Shown here piece by piece: positions 11,086 to 22,875 of a stretch of 64,000 nucleotides of DNA. The position numbers and the translations under genes are program-made. Source of the DNA: Apostichopus japonicus (lineage: Eukaryota > Echinodermata > Holothuroidea > Aspidochirotida > Stichopodidae); NCBI RefSeq assembly GCF_037975245.1, contig NC_092570.1:10827001-10891000 (forward strand), in the 5' to 3' direction. The notes under the pieces were generated by a model. The model was not told the DNA's origin, did no database searches, and saw nothing but the letters and a program-made list of their open reading frames with translations. Position 1 is the first letter of the stretch, and every line of letters starts with the position of its first letter.

Positions 11086-14000
11086 CAGGTTGTTTCTCCA
11101 TCTCGTCCCTTCAGCCATTCTCAGTCAAAGCCGCTTAACATTTTTGTGGACGTCAGGAAATGACTCGGAAAATGTTCTATTTCTGAAATGTATTCACTGC
11201 ATATTTTGACAAAGAATTACATGTACGTATACATAAATTACAAGAATACACTGCTCAAAGTGCACATGACATGTATAGGCCTATGAATAAATACTGTTGT
11301 TTACAGTGATCGTATAGGAAATGTGATCTACTTATATTCGGAGACAATTTGTGCGATTCCTGCTTTAATTGTTTGACAAAATTAAAGGGCTTATGTCGTG
11401 CAAACCTGTCATCTCATGCTTATTGATGCCTCATTTATTGTAATAAACTATGCGAATATTATCGTAAATGAACGAACAGTGTTATAAAAATGTACCTAAA
11501 ACTTCCCTCTTGTGATCCTGTCTTCCCGTAGTCTGACTGGTGTAAGCATGGTCGTCAAGTGCCCCCTATAGTCCAACACTCTCCCTGACAACAAATACAT
11601 GTGTTTTAATAAGCTTCTGGATAAATTGTTCTAGAATAAACATTCTTGGGAACTTTTACCCCGCAACGTCGGTCTTTGACGTAACTATGACATCAAAGGT
11701 ACTTGTAATATATAGATGTGAACACAATGTATATGCAAAGCCCAGTTACCGGTGTATCGATCAATCTGTTGCATTTCCATTTGTTTCATCAGACGTATTT
11801 TCTGTATTATTATGATACAGTGACTTGGAATGATTATGAACACCGCCTTAGTATCTGCTTATTTTCTCGAACAGAATATCATTTTGCATTTGGTTTCTTC
11901 GAGCGTAATTGTCATCTATAATAGCATCTGCTTCTTCGAATGTAAACCTTTTGCATGATTGTGCTAACACATAACTGGAAACCTTATTTATAATGAATCA
12001 AAACTGATTGACTTTCCCGAATTTCCATACTGATGAGAATATAAACCTACGCCCTTGTTTACATATAGTGTTACTAAATCATAGATCTTTCAAAAGCTCT
12101 GTCTATTGTGTTTTGAACTTCAAGTCAGATTAACATTCGATACGAACACAAACTGTACACGGATACCAATATATCTGAAAATGTTATTATGTCACAGAAA
12201 TTTTAGTTCTATTTGGATGGAAAAGGAAATTCTAATACAGGTTTAAATCCTTCTAAAAAAAATTCACCATTGAATTGTAATTAGAATCACTGCAGAAGCA
12301 ATGAGAATATGCATGTGAATGAACAGACTAAGTATAGGATATGCTATGAAATGAAGAAAACAAAATAAGATGTATGTTACAAACAATATAAGTAGTTGTT
12401 ATCACGAAATGTTATAGTGGAATTTAAACAAAACTAAAATATTTTAGTGTTTATGATAAGGATCGTGATACTAAAATACCAGAGAAATGGACTTTTCCTT
12501 GTCATATGTCCTCTGTGTCTGGCACTGAATGATAATTATGGTAAATAAAATCAAGAGGGCAATTTGCGGAAGTGCATATCTCATCGCAAAACTCTTTCCT
12601 GAACATTTGAATATGGACTTCATAAAAGCATGTTATTGGCTACTGAACAAAACAGCATTTAGCCCGTCTGATTTTAGACATCAGTCGCCATGGTAACCGT
12701 GTATTTTGATATTGCATTACGGAGCAACTTCTGTGACCAAATCTGAAGAATATTGGATGGTTAAGGAGATTTTTATATCTGTAAGAATTAAAATTACACA
12801 TTGAACCTTTTACTTCAGTTACGTTGGTACCCACATATTTTGTTAATATTTCACATTCCCATTAAACCTGTGAAGATTGGTTGTCAATCACTGTTCCCCC
12901 ATGTAGTTATGCATGCAACAAAATAACTTGCCATTGCATTTTCCACTGGCTTTTTTAACCTTACATTTTTTCTGAAAGTTTGTCTGACACAAGTTCTCAT
13001 CATTGGTCACTTTCTAATAAAGTTGAAAAATAAAAGCAATGTAGGGGGATTTTTTTGTCAAAAATTAGACATTTCGTTTTATAGTTGGCGTCTGCTTCTA
13101 AGAGATCTATGTGCGCAAGGACAATATGATGAACAACGGCCGAGCTCCTTCACATCTCAAAGACCTTCCTATTGTGAAATATGAGGGATATTACCGGGAA
13201 ATCACGGCCACACATGTGTTACGGTCACGGTAATTGTGGCTTTCTATGTTCAGGGGTTACACTGGGAAAGAGTAGCCTACGCTATCTATCCCTTGGAAAT
13301 CGAATATATGAAATTCCTAATCTATCGAGGTGAAATCTAAAATATCTGCTGTGCTGTCTGTGTAGTGATAGCATTCGGTAAATGATTAAATTGACGCATT
13401 TTACGACCATATGAATCACTTCAAAGATATGACATGACTGTATCACGTTCAAACAACTGAAGCTATATCACTCTACAGTAGATCACTGCACACGTCTTAA
13501 ACCCGATAGATATACTATAGACTATAAGATATGTGTATAATATGAGCTATACATGTACAGAGTGAACTAAAATTAGCAAAGCAATCGTTTACTAGCACGT
13601 TTATGAAAGGTGGCAATGTTTCTCCATATTGGTGTAACAAGATATGAACCAATTACTTTGCAACGACATGTGCGGCCTTGGTAGTGTGAATTTTTCCACT
13701 TAACGGCGTGATCGAGATATGGACAAAATTTACTTTTATTCTAAGATAATAAGATAAATAGTGTTTTGACCCAATGCGAAGGAGTCTAAGATGTCTTTCC
13801 CTTTCAAAAGATCATCTTTGCGGAGTGTCTATATTATTCATGCAATTGAGTAGAAATGGAAATCTCAATGGAGAAACCCCAAAGGACGAGTCTTCAAGAT
13901 TATTTCACGCTTACCAAGGTAGTATTCGATATGCATTCATTTTGCCCGCAAACGCGGTGATGGCTAATATAGTCTGCTTAATGGCTGCCGAACACAAAAT

Positions 14001-14115
14001 TCAGTTTTCATTTCGATTGCTTGAAAGATCTGCTTGTCTACTAACTATTACACCTCAGTTTGTAAATGTTTCATCGAAATGTGATCTATGGAATTCCATT
14101 TCGTAATATGCATAT
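11086..14115. other. 3-kb stretch with no gene recognised
   Basis: Only short frames occur, with no splice-consistent coding pattern and no recognised domain. The 110-codon frame at 13774-14106 has no family resemblance. It may contain old, unrecognised repeats. Confidence 0.4.
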
Positions 14116-14263
<148 letters not shown>

Positions 14264-15309
14264 GTCAGGTGGCTTAGCAACTTTAACGTTACCGGCCGGA
14301 CAAAAGTACCAAATTTGGCATGGAGTTTCTTTTCGACCTATCTATCGATTTTATCCGTGGAACCCACTTTATCGGTTCCGATTTTTCAAGATGGCGGCCA
14401 AAATCCAAGATGGCCGCCAGAAAAAAAAAAGGAAATGTCATATATCTGGCTGTAAAAATCGGAGATGAACAAATGAGGGGTCAATTCAGGTGTTTCCGGG
14501 GCCACTGAAACAGATGATGATCATGGCATGTTGCTTGAGTAACCCACTTCCAAGATGGCGGCCAAAATCCAAGATGGCCGCCAGAAAAAAAGGAAATGTC
14601 ATATATCTGGCTGTAAAAATCGGAGATGAACAAATGAGGGGTCAATTAAGGTGTTTCCGAGCTCACTGAAACAGATGATGGTCATGGTATATTGCTTGGG
14701 CCACCCACTTCCAAGATGGCGGCCAGAATCCAAGATGGTCCCCTGGAAAAAAAGGAAATTTCATATATATTCATTCCCCAGACCCCTGTGCCCTTTCTGA
14801 TCGGGACCATCAAACCTTCCGTCCTCAAACGTGTAAATGAAACCGGGCTAGCACCCTGACTATATGTTATGGCTGGTATTCTAATTGTGTCACTTTGGTT
14901 CAGGAAGCCACTTAGGACTTATTGTGGAACTTTGAGGTGTGATCGACCGTGGATAGACACTGTCGCAAAGCCCGTTCTTATATGGGAGTTACGAGTGTCA
15001 TGTAAGACTGATTACATTGAGTCAACTATATAATAGGGTAACCTGAGGGAAAACCGACTAGATGTGAATACCGACTCATTGAGAGATTTTGTACGATTGT
15101 GCACCCTTCATAAACACAACGTCAATTGTGCGAACAACACACGCTAAGCAGGTCACTAGTCATCTGAGGTATTTAAGTAGTCTTTTCGAACCTGTACTCC
15201 AGGGCTACTGTTAGCGAGGATCTCCAGGAAGACTTGTTGTCTGGTATAGCCAAGGCCCCCCCCCCCCTCATAGTAAAACGATAGCTTGGGTTCGAATCCC
15301 TCCGTTGGT

Positions 15310-16740
15310 GAGCTCTGGACAGCGGTAGCAGCGATGAAGAAGGGAAAGCCCCCGGTCCCGATGGCCTCCCTGCTGAGTTCTATAGGACCTTCTGGGAGGT
15401 TCTCGGTGGGGACTTTAGAGACGTGTTCGCTACCGCTTTCCAATTGAATTACATGAGCCAAACACAGAGGGCTGGAAATATTGTTCTCCTCCCAAAGTCG
15501 GGAGACCCTTTAGACCCTAATAGGTGTGCAATAACGCTGTTAAATCGGAACTACAAAATCCTGGCCAAAGCATTAGGAAATCGCTTAGCGGATGTGATGC
15601 CGGATATTGTAGGTCCTCTCTAGACTTGCGCTGTGCGAGTCCTTCGGATTGAACTCGAATTTACTTAACGAATTTAATTAACGAATTTACTTCTGGTCCC
15701 TTCCCGGTTCGAAGGGGAGTCCGTCAGGTTTGTCCCCTCTCCCCGTTGTTGTATGTTCTCTTCAGCGAAACGCTCAGTACCTCGCTGGACAGATGCTTGG
15801 GATTTCGGCCTTTCAATGTACCGGGTGGGGCTAGAGTTAAATGCGTGCAATATGCCGATGACGTCACTTGTATTGTGTCGGACCTCGTCTCCTTCAAGCC
15901 TTCATCGAAGGTTTTGGCCACCTTCCAAGAGGCTTCTGGTGCCAGACTTAACAAGTCCAAGACCAAAGGGCTGCGTTCAGGAGGTTGGCGTGGCCAATCC
16001 CTCCCGTTCGATGCTACTTGGTCGGATGTCATGATCAGGGTAATCGGTATCTTCCCTGGGAAGGTAAGTTGTCAATCGTTTTATTGTTCTTCTCCGTTGG
16101 TATCCTGGTACGGTGATCGCTGCACCAGATTATGCCTTGGTGCGATTGGAGAGGATCATTTTTTATTTAATTAAGGGAAAGTGCAAACCAAACTTTCTCA
16201 AAAGGACCGTTCTGTAAAAGACCCCCTTGAGCGGGTGGGCATGGTTTGGTACACCTACCATCTTAACTGCGCTTTCTCCTTTTGAAAGGTTTTTTCGTTG
16301 CGTTTGAGAATCCCTTTGCCGTTTGCCTTTTTGTTAGGTTCTGGGGTGGTTTTCTTTTTCGCCACTACTGGCCCGGATCCTTTTCCAACAACCGGCTTCG
16401 GGGGTGTATACTAAGATTGGTGACTCACTTAATAGAATCAAAGAGGAGGGTGGGCCAGATGTTCTGCTGAACGTGGCCCCCTCGGCTTGCCAAACCATCA
16501 TCTCTCCAGGTGTGTGGCAGTCTGTGTGTTGTAAGTCACTAGATAGCCGTCTCCTGGACTTGGCGAGGAGGATTGCACATGGGGTCCTCATCACTAACCA
16601 TTTCGCCTAGTCAGGTGGCGATTAGGTTATGGGATTTGTCCCTGTAAGGGCTGTAAAGCCATCAGGACTATGCAATACCTTTTGCTGGAGTGTCCCTTTG
16701 TCCGGTTGGTGTGCCTTCATTATTGGTGTTATTGGTTGTT
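15310..16740 (+). pseudogene. LINE reverse transcriptase remnant (L1/Tx1-like), frameshifted
   Basis: From about 15322 the frame reads EGKAPGPDGLPAEFYRTFW, a typical LINE RT block. It continues through GNIVLLPKSGDPLDPN and LLNRNYKILAKALGNRLADV to a stop at 15621. After a short broken stretch, 15746-16174 reads MLYVLFSETLSTSLDRCLGF and then VQYADDVTCIVSD, with the YADD catalytic motif. Further frames to about 16610 (ARRIAHGVLITNHF) resemble the region before the C-terminal zinc knuckle. Stops, frameshifts and a missing block between the 'GPL' and 'PLYVLF' regions make it non-functional. It lies between the inverted arms of the surrounding element. Confidence 0.82.
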
Positions 16741-17339
16741 ATTGTTGTTGTTGTTTTAGTTATTAGTGTTATTTGTTGACCTCAGATGACTAGTGACCCG
16801 ACTTAGCGTGTGTTGTTCGCAGAATTGACGTTGTGTTTATGAAGGGGGGGGGGGGTTGTCTATACCAGACAACAAGTCTTCCCGGAGATCCTCGCTAAAA
16901 GCAGCCCTGGAGTACAGGTTCGAAAAGAACGACCTAAATACCTCAGATAACTAGTGACCTGACTTAGCGTGTGTTGTTCGCACAATTGACGTTGTGTTTA
17001 TGAAGGGTGCACAGTCGTACAAAATCCCTCAATGAGTCGGTATTCACATCTGGTCGGTTTTCCCTCAAGTAACCCTATTATATAGTTGACTCAATGTAAT
17101 CAGTCTTACATGACACTCGTAACTCCCATACAATAACGGGCTTTGCGACAGTGTCTATCCACGGTCGATCACACCTCAAAGTTCCCCAATAAGTCCTAAG
17201 TGGCTTCCTGAACCAAAGTGACACAATTAGAATACCAGCCATAACATATAGTCAGGGTGCTAGCCCGGTTTCATTTACACGTTTGAGGACGGAAGGTTTG
17301 ATGGTCCCGATCAGAAAAGGGCACAGGGGGTCTGGGGAT

Positions 17340-17407
17340 TATAATATATATATATAATATATATATATAATATAATATATATAATATAATATATATATAT
17401 ATAATAT
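17340..17407. repeat. (AT)n tract inside the right inverted arm
   Basis: Imperfect TA repeats with AATAT breaks. The left arm has only a short equivalent near 14762. Confidence 0.85.
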
Positions 17408-17912
17408 GAAATTTCCTTTTTTTCCAGGGGGCCATCTTGGATTCTGGCCGCCATCTTGGAAGTGGGTGGCCCAAGCAACATACCATGACCATCATCTGTT
17501 TCAGTGAGCTCGGAAAAACCTTAATTGACCCCTCATTTGTTCATCTCCGATTTTTACAGCCAGATATATGACATTTCCTTTTTTTCTAGCGGCCATCTTG
17601 GATTTTGGCCGCCATCTTGGAAGTGGGTTACTCAAGCAACATGCCATGATCATCATCTGTTTTAGTGATCCCGGAAACACCTGAATTGACCCCTCATTTG
17701 TTCATCTCCGATTTTTACAGCCAGATATATGACATTTCCTTTTTTCTGGCGGCCATCTTGGATTTTGGCCGCCATCTTGAAAAATCGGAACCGATAAAGT
17801 GGGTTCCACGGATAAAATCGATAGATAGGTCGAAAAGAAACTCCATGCCAAATTTGGTACTTTTGTCCGGCCGGTAACGTTAAGCCCCAAAATTGTTGCT
17901 AAGCCACCTCAC

Positions 17913-17928
17913 TATATATATATGTATG

Positions 17929-17972
<44 letters not shown>

Positions 17973-18007
17973 TGGAGGTGGAGAGAGAGAGGTGGAGAGA
18001 GGTGGAG
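17913..18007. repeat. (TA)n-(GA)n compound microsatellite
   Basis: TA/TG repeats to 17940, then GA repeats grading into GGTGGAGAGA units. Confidence 0.95.
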
Positions 18008-20088
18008 AGCTGTGCACTCTGTTCAATCATCACACTTGGGTAATACATTCATAGTAACACAACGCCAGTCCCAAAAGGACGAAACCGGTCGTGAAGTGGA
18101 TTTTTGCTAGTGTGTTGATACACACACAACTTGACCCAGTATATATATTTGATGTATGCGCAAAGCTATTTTAAACATGTATACGGAAAAGTAGTTATAA
18201 CATTAGCATGAGCTACAATTGAAAAAGATAAAAAATAAGAACTGAAATCAGATATCTTGTCAAAATCAGTGTGATTGTACTAATATGTTCATATCGCTAC
18301 ACTATACGTTCACATATAGCCATGTTCATACATTATACAAAAACATTAACAATACATGATGTTAGTGAGTGTCTTCCTTTGTATCACTCATTACTTACAC
18401 TTAAGTTTGATCTTTCATGTCTGACGGTGTGAGTCTATCGGACACAATAAGATTTACATATGAAGAAAACATTTCTTTTATCAGTCTGTGTCGCTCCTCA
18501 GTATTACAATATTACGTTGCATATACATCCGTGATTAAGCAGGGAAAGCCATTGCTGTTGTGTTTCACTCCCTTGGGAGAACCAAAGTATCATATGAAAT
18601 AGCTCATAGCTACCGCCAAACACGAAGCTGATAAATATGCACATCTTATAAATTTTCAAATTTTAATTCTCGATCTTCATGACATTTGAGAAAAGTTTAA
18701 AGGGCCTATATAGAAGAGACATTGAACAAATCAATGTGAGCCTACGTTTACTCACATTGGCTTCCTGGTTGATCTATATTGGTTTCAGTGGGTGGTTTCA
18801 TTGTTTGACTGGAAGTGCAAGTTGACATTCAGTCAGTTTCATGAATCAGCAAATTACCCTAATTTGACATTTTCAATCATGCCGTAACATTATTTTCTTT
18901 TATGTCGATATGTTCGTTCATAACTTTGATCAAAGATGATGTCATCGTCTTCATTTTGTCAAATGGATGGTGAGAAGGTTTTGCTCTGCTACAGTCACCT
19001 GAGGGGTTTAAAACTCAGAGAATCTGCATGTGCAGCATTATTTGATTGAGAAAAGCGGATACAGACCTCAGCTCTTCTCATAGACGATCAATTTATCCAG
19101 AGCATATCGGAGACATTGAAGGGTTCTGTGCAGAAAGACCTCGAAATGAACTAATGTCGAATAAACTAATGATATAGCCTTGCAATTCCTAAAATCGAAA
19201 TTGGCAACACATTAGCTATAAGGCTTCTTTCACTGCTTTCATTTATTTGTAAATTACTCAGTATCGTCATTCAGCAATGACAGGAAACAGTATATAAGAA
19301 GTACAATAAAATGTATTACTTGAAGTTTTCTATATAATAAGATATATTTTTAAGTCCTCAGCAATCATTCAGATGGCATATAGAATAAATCCTGTTGCAA
19401 TTTGTAAATGCTATTGTTGGTCATACCATTAAAGATATTACATAGCTTGGGAAATATTGTTTCATATGCGAATATTGGCACAGCGTTTCAAAAACTACAA
19501 GAAGAATATGTCAACAATTTGTTTTCGACAGTTTCCCAATTTGTATGCGTAATACCGTCGTTTGCCAAGTGATCACGCGGTGACATAAACTCTGCAAGTG
19601 ATCGTTCACTGAATTTGGTACCATCAACATATGTTATTTTTTTTCTAAGTTCAGTCCCTTTATTACCCTTTAAATCAAACTTCGAATGCCCTAACCAGGA
19701 TGGTTAACAGGCCTATTATATAAATTAATGCATGTCGACACCTTCGGTTTTTCTCTTTAAAGCAATAACTTCCAATTAAGCATTTGATTGAAATATAATT
19801 AAAGTGTCAGTAACATATCTCACGAGTTAGTAATGCAATTTTCATGTACGACTGTATGTCTTACAAGATCAAACATTTACTTTTAGAAATTTTTCACTTA
19901 CTTTCATGAAAGTGCCCAGAATGAATAAGCTGAACTTCTGGAGAATTATTTGTTATTCATGAGTGTTCCCACAAGAGCTGAGATTGCACGAATTTAATTC
20001 TCTCAGGCAGTCAAACTGTAACTCACTTTACATGACAACGAACACAAAAACCGAGTTTTTATATACTTTTTAAGGTACTATACTAAGA
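18008..20088. other. No gene recognised
   Basis: About 2 kb with only short frames and no coding pattern or clear repeat. Confidence 0.4.
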
Positions 20089-20096
20089 ATGTACGT

Positions 20097-20813
20097 CAGA
20101 GGGGGCCATGCCAGAGGGGGCCATGGGGGCAATGCCCCTCAAATTTGCTTTGAGCTACAGTCTTGCCCCCCCCCCCCCAAAAAAAAAACTTCTTTTTTAC
20201 ATTTTTTCGAGTTCTAATCACAAGTATTCATACCTCAGGGCTCATGTTCATACTTCATATAAGGTCAGAACTTGGTAATCAGACCGAGATATTACACATT
20301 TGGGCCTTCATCATACCCACATACGGAGACTATTACAAACTAGCGCTAGCAACCCATGTGCATTTTCAGCGACCAATGATGCCACTCGTGGAGAATTTTT
20401 ACTGCACGTATAGGCCCTATAGGCCTATAGTGAAACTTGTTTGTGTGGAAATCTGGGCATGTGACTTAGAGTAGCTAATTTATTCATTGTATCCTTTTCA
20501 TAATGTGCGAAATTATTTATTCATTTACACACGCTGCATTACTGTTATTTTGTTAAAACGTAGGCCCCTGTGGCGTATTTCGAAACGATGGAATTGAAAG
20601 ATTATTATATTCAATTTCATATCTGCAATAGAGGTAAATTAAGAGAAAGTGTGTCATGTTCCACTGAACCATTGGATGTGTATTTATGCAGACGAGATGC
20701 CCATTAATACATGCATTTCTTGGTAATTCCTACCATCAACCATCACGGGGTTGCCCCCCCCCCCTTAAGAAAAATCTTGTCCCCCTAACAATAGAATGCT
20801 GGCTATGCCACTG
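20097..20813. mobile_element. hAT-like element with 8-bp target duplication
   Basis: The left end cagagggggccatgcc and right end ctggctatgccactg form a short imperfect inverted repeat (CAGNGGC-type, as in many hAT elements). They are flanked by identical atgtacgt at 20089-20096 and 20814-20821. The left subterminal region has 'gggggcaatgcccc' and poly-C, the right end poly-C. No transposase. Confidence 0.85.
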
Positions 20814-20821
20814 ATGTACGT

Positions 20822-22162
20822 CTAGTTGAAACATTCTTCGTCTGCCTCGTATTTGCTCCTTATACAGATATGCACCTACAAGGTATAAAGTTTATATTTC
20901 CATGACACAGAAACATTTTGCGAGGAATTTGCATAAGTTATGATCAGATTAACACTGCAATTATCTAAGAGGATAAGCAGGTCCTATACTCTTTTATGAG
21001 TTTTAAGAATATCCTTGTAGTGCTGATATAAGACACAGAACTTGATCACATAGAAGCTACTTCCCGCTTGTCGCTTGCAGCAATTTGAAGACCAACAGCT
21101 CACCCAAATGCGTCAACCTACACTGCTTTATTATACGTAGAGTCTTAAAGATCTGCTTTATTGGCACGCTATAGCTAGGAAAGGTTTGTGATTACGTAAT
21201 CGACCTCCCACCGTCGTAAATCAACCTCAGGCTCTACCCTTAGCCTTCATAGCATTTTAACACCATTAGGCTCTTTGTGAAACACTGTGTGGAAATATGT
21301 TCATGTCTACAGTGTAGTATAAAATCATACAGTGTTCACACAAAGACCCTCGTACAAGAAAAAAATATGTGGCAAGGGTTGCAGACTAATTGGTAAAAAG
21401 TAGTCATTTTACGACCAAAGGCAGGTCGATTACGTATAATCTCAAGATTTTTTTCCATGATAGCGTGCTATAGTTGGTGTCTATACAGCAGACCTTTAAC
21501 GTTAGGCAATGAAGTGCACAATTAATTTTCCAGATTTTGTAAGAAATTCTAAGAATAAAAAAATAATATGAATACAAGCCACTTGAAAGGTGTATGTATC
21601 GGAATGTAAAGCGAAAAGGAATCTTTAACATGTTTTTATAAATAATAATAAAAAACAATATTCCACGAAACAGTTTTATTCTGCTCGATCTGCACTACTA
21701 GGACGTAACAACACTTAACAGTGCCTATCCACGGAAAAGCATACTACTCCGTTAACGTTTCAAGGTTCCGAGAAATTGAAATGTGGCTTTTAAAGTGAAC
21801 AAATATACAACTCGTAGGATGTAACCCAAGTTTCCATCGATCAGCGATCAGTATTAGATTACCGCTAGACTGCGTCTGTTCTTTGGCATTTCTCTTGCAG
21901 TGACACAGACGGGCGACAGCACATGGATTGCCTAACCTATAGCTACAAGTTATATAACTAGTACTAGTACTAATACAACCATAAAGTTAACGTTGTATTA
22001 ACGCTACAGTATTAACTATGTAGCAGCTAAATACCCCGTGAGTTGTAATTCATTTGAACTAATATTTTCCCCCACAATATTGGAACTAATCTGGTGCACC
22101 AAGAGTTTCTCTGTCTGAAAATACGATAAGATTAGATTACGTCATAAAATTGAACAGCGGGA
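20822..22162. other. No gene recognised
   Basis: Unique-looking sequence with only short frames. Confidence 0.4.
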
Positions 22163-22340
22163 GACAACAACATCGAAGGTGACAACCACATTGAAGGAGA
22201 CAACAACATCGAAGGTGACAACCACATTGAAGGTGACAACCACATTGAAGGAGACAACAACATTGAAGGAGACAACGACAATGAAGAAGACAATAACATT
22301 ATATGAGACAGCAACATCAAAAGAGACAACAACATTATAA
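22163..22340. repeat. 18-bp minisatellite, ~10 copies
   Basis: Tandem 18-mers of the type gacaacaacatcgaaggt, degrading to the right. In one plus-strand frame they read GDNNIE/GDNHIE hexapeptides, but stops lie directly before and within the array, so it is not a coding exon. Confidence 0.9.
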
Positions 22341-22647
22341 CAAAGAGCATAGAAGTTAACAAAATACTACATTACCCTTTCGGCGTTCCATAGGCAAGCA
22401 GGCACGATATAGCTTCCATGTATTAATTTCTGTGGTGCACCCTTTGGTGAAGAGGGACAGAGTCTGCCAAATGACTAAAAAGGTGATTAGACTAAAAAGA
22501 AGGTTAGACGAAAAAGGTGATTTGAGGGAGTCGTCTTTTTTGAAAATCAGTATTTCATATCATTTTATTCAACATTAAGTATGAAAATCAATGTCGATTG
22601 CTAAAACGTGGCATTCATTCACTTACACAGGTCCGTTTAAGCATAGG

Positions 22648-22862
22648 CGTAGGAGGCGGGGGGGCTGGGGGGCTGCAGCCCCCCCCCCCAACCAAAATTT
22701 TTGGTGAAAATTCTGGCAATATGCTGAGAATTTTTCGGGCACCTACTGAAAGAAGAATAATTTGCAATGTGTTTTTTATTTTTTTGGGGTGAAAATTCGG
22801 GCAATGTGCTGAGAATTTTTCGGGCACCTACTGAAAGAAAAATAATTTGCAATGTGTTTTTG
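22648..22862. mobile_element. Fragment of a 'gcgtagga'-type hAT element with internal duplication
   Basis: It starts near 'ataggcgtaggaggc' followed by G- and C-runs, like the end of the element at 38546-38943. A ~75-bp segment containing 'gctgagaatttttcgggc' is present twice (about 22721 and 22808). No opposite end or target duplication was found, so it is probably truncated. Confidence 0.55.
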
Positions 22863-22875
22863 AATAACTAGTACA

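Larger units (their letters stand above)
14264..17912. mobile_element. 3.6-kb element with ~1-kb inverted arms enclosing a broken LINE
   Basis: The left arm (14264 to ~15267) and right arm (~16845 to 17912) are reverse complements over about 1 kb. The outer ends are gtcaggtggcttagcaac and gttgctaagccacctcac. The arms carry repeated 'ccaagatggcggcc' blocks: three ~180-bp modules with 'catatatctggctgtaaaaa' on the left, mirrored on the right. Both outer ends abut TA repeats, suggesting insertion into a TA microsatellite; the duplication length cannot be read there. At the inner right end a segment starting 'ctcagatgactagtgacc' (16785) is duplicated at about 16942. Confidence 0.8.

Noticed and set aside
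13774-14106. 110-codon plus-strand frame
   Set aside because: No recognisable domain, weak start context and an end adjoining the microsatellite; insufficient support.
15280-15305. B-box-like 'gggttcgaatccc' near the LINE
   Set aside because: No A box or cloverleaf around it, unlike 5084-5154.
22598-22852. Gly/Pro-rich frames on both strands
   Set aside because: They come from G- and C-runs of a truncated hAT-type element.
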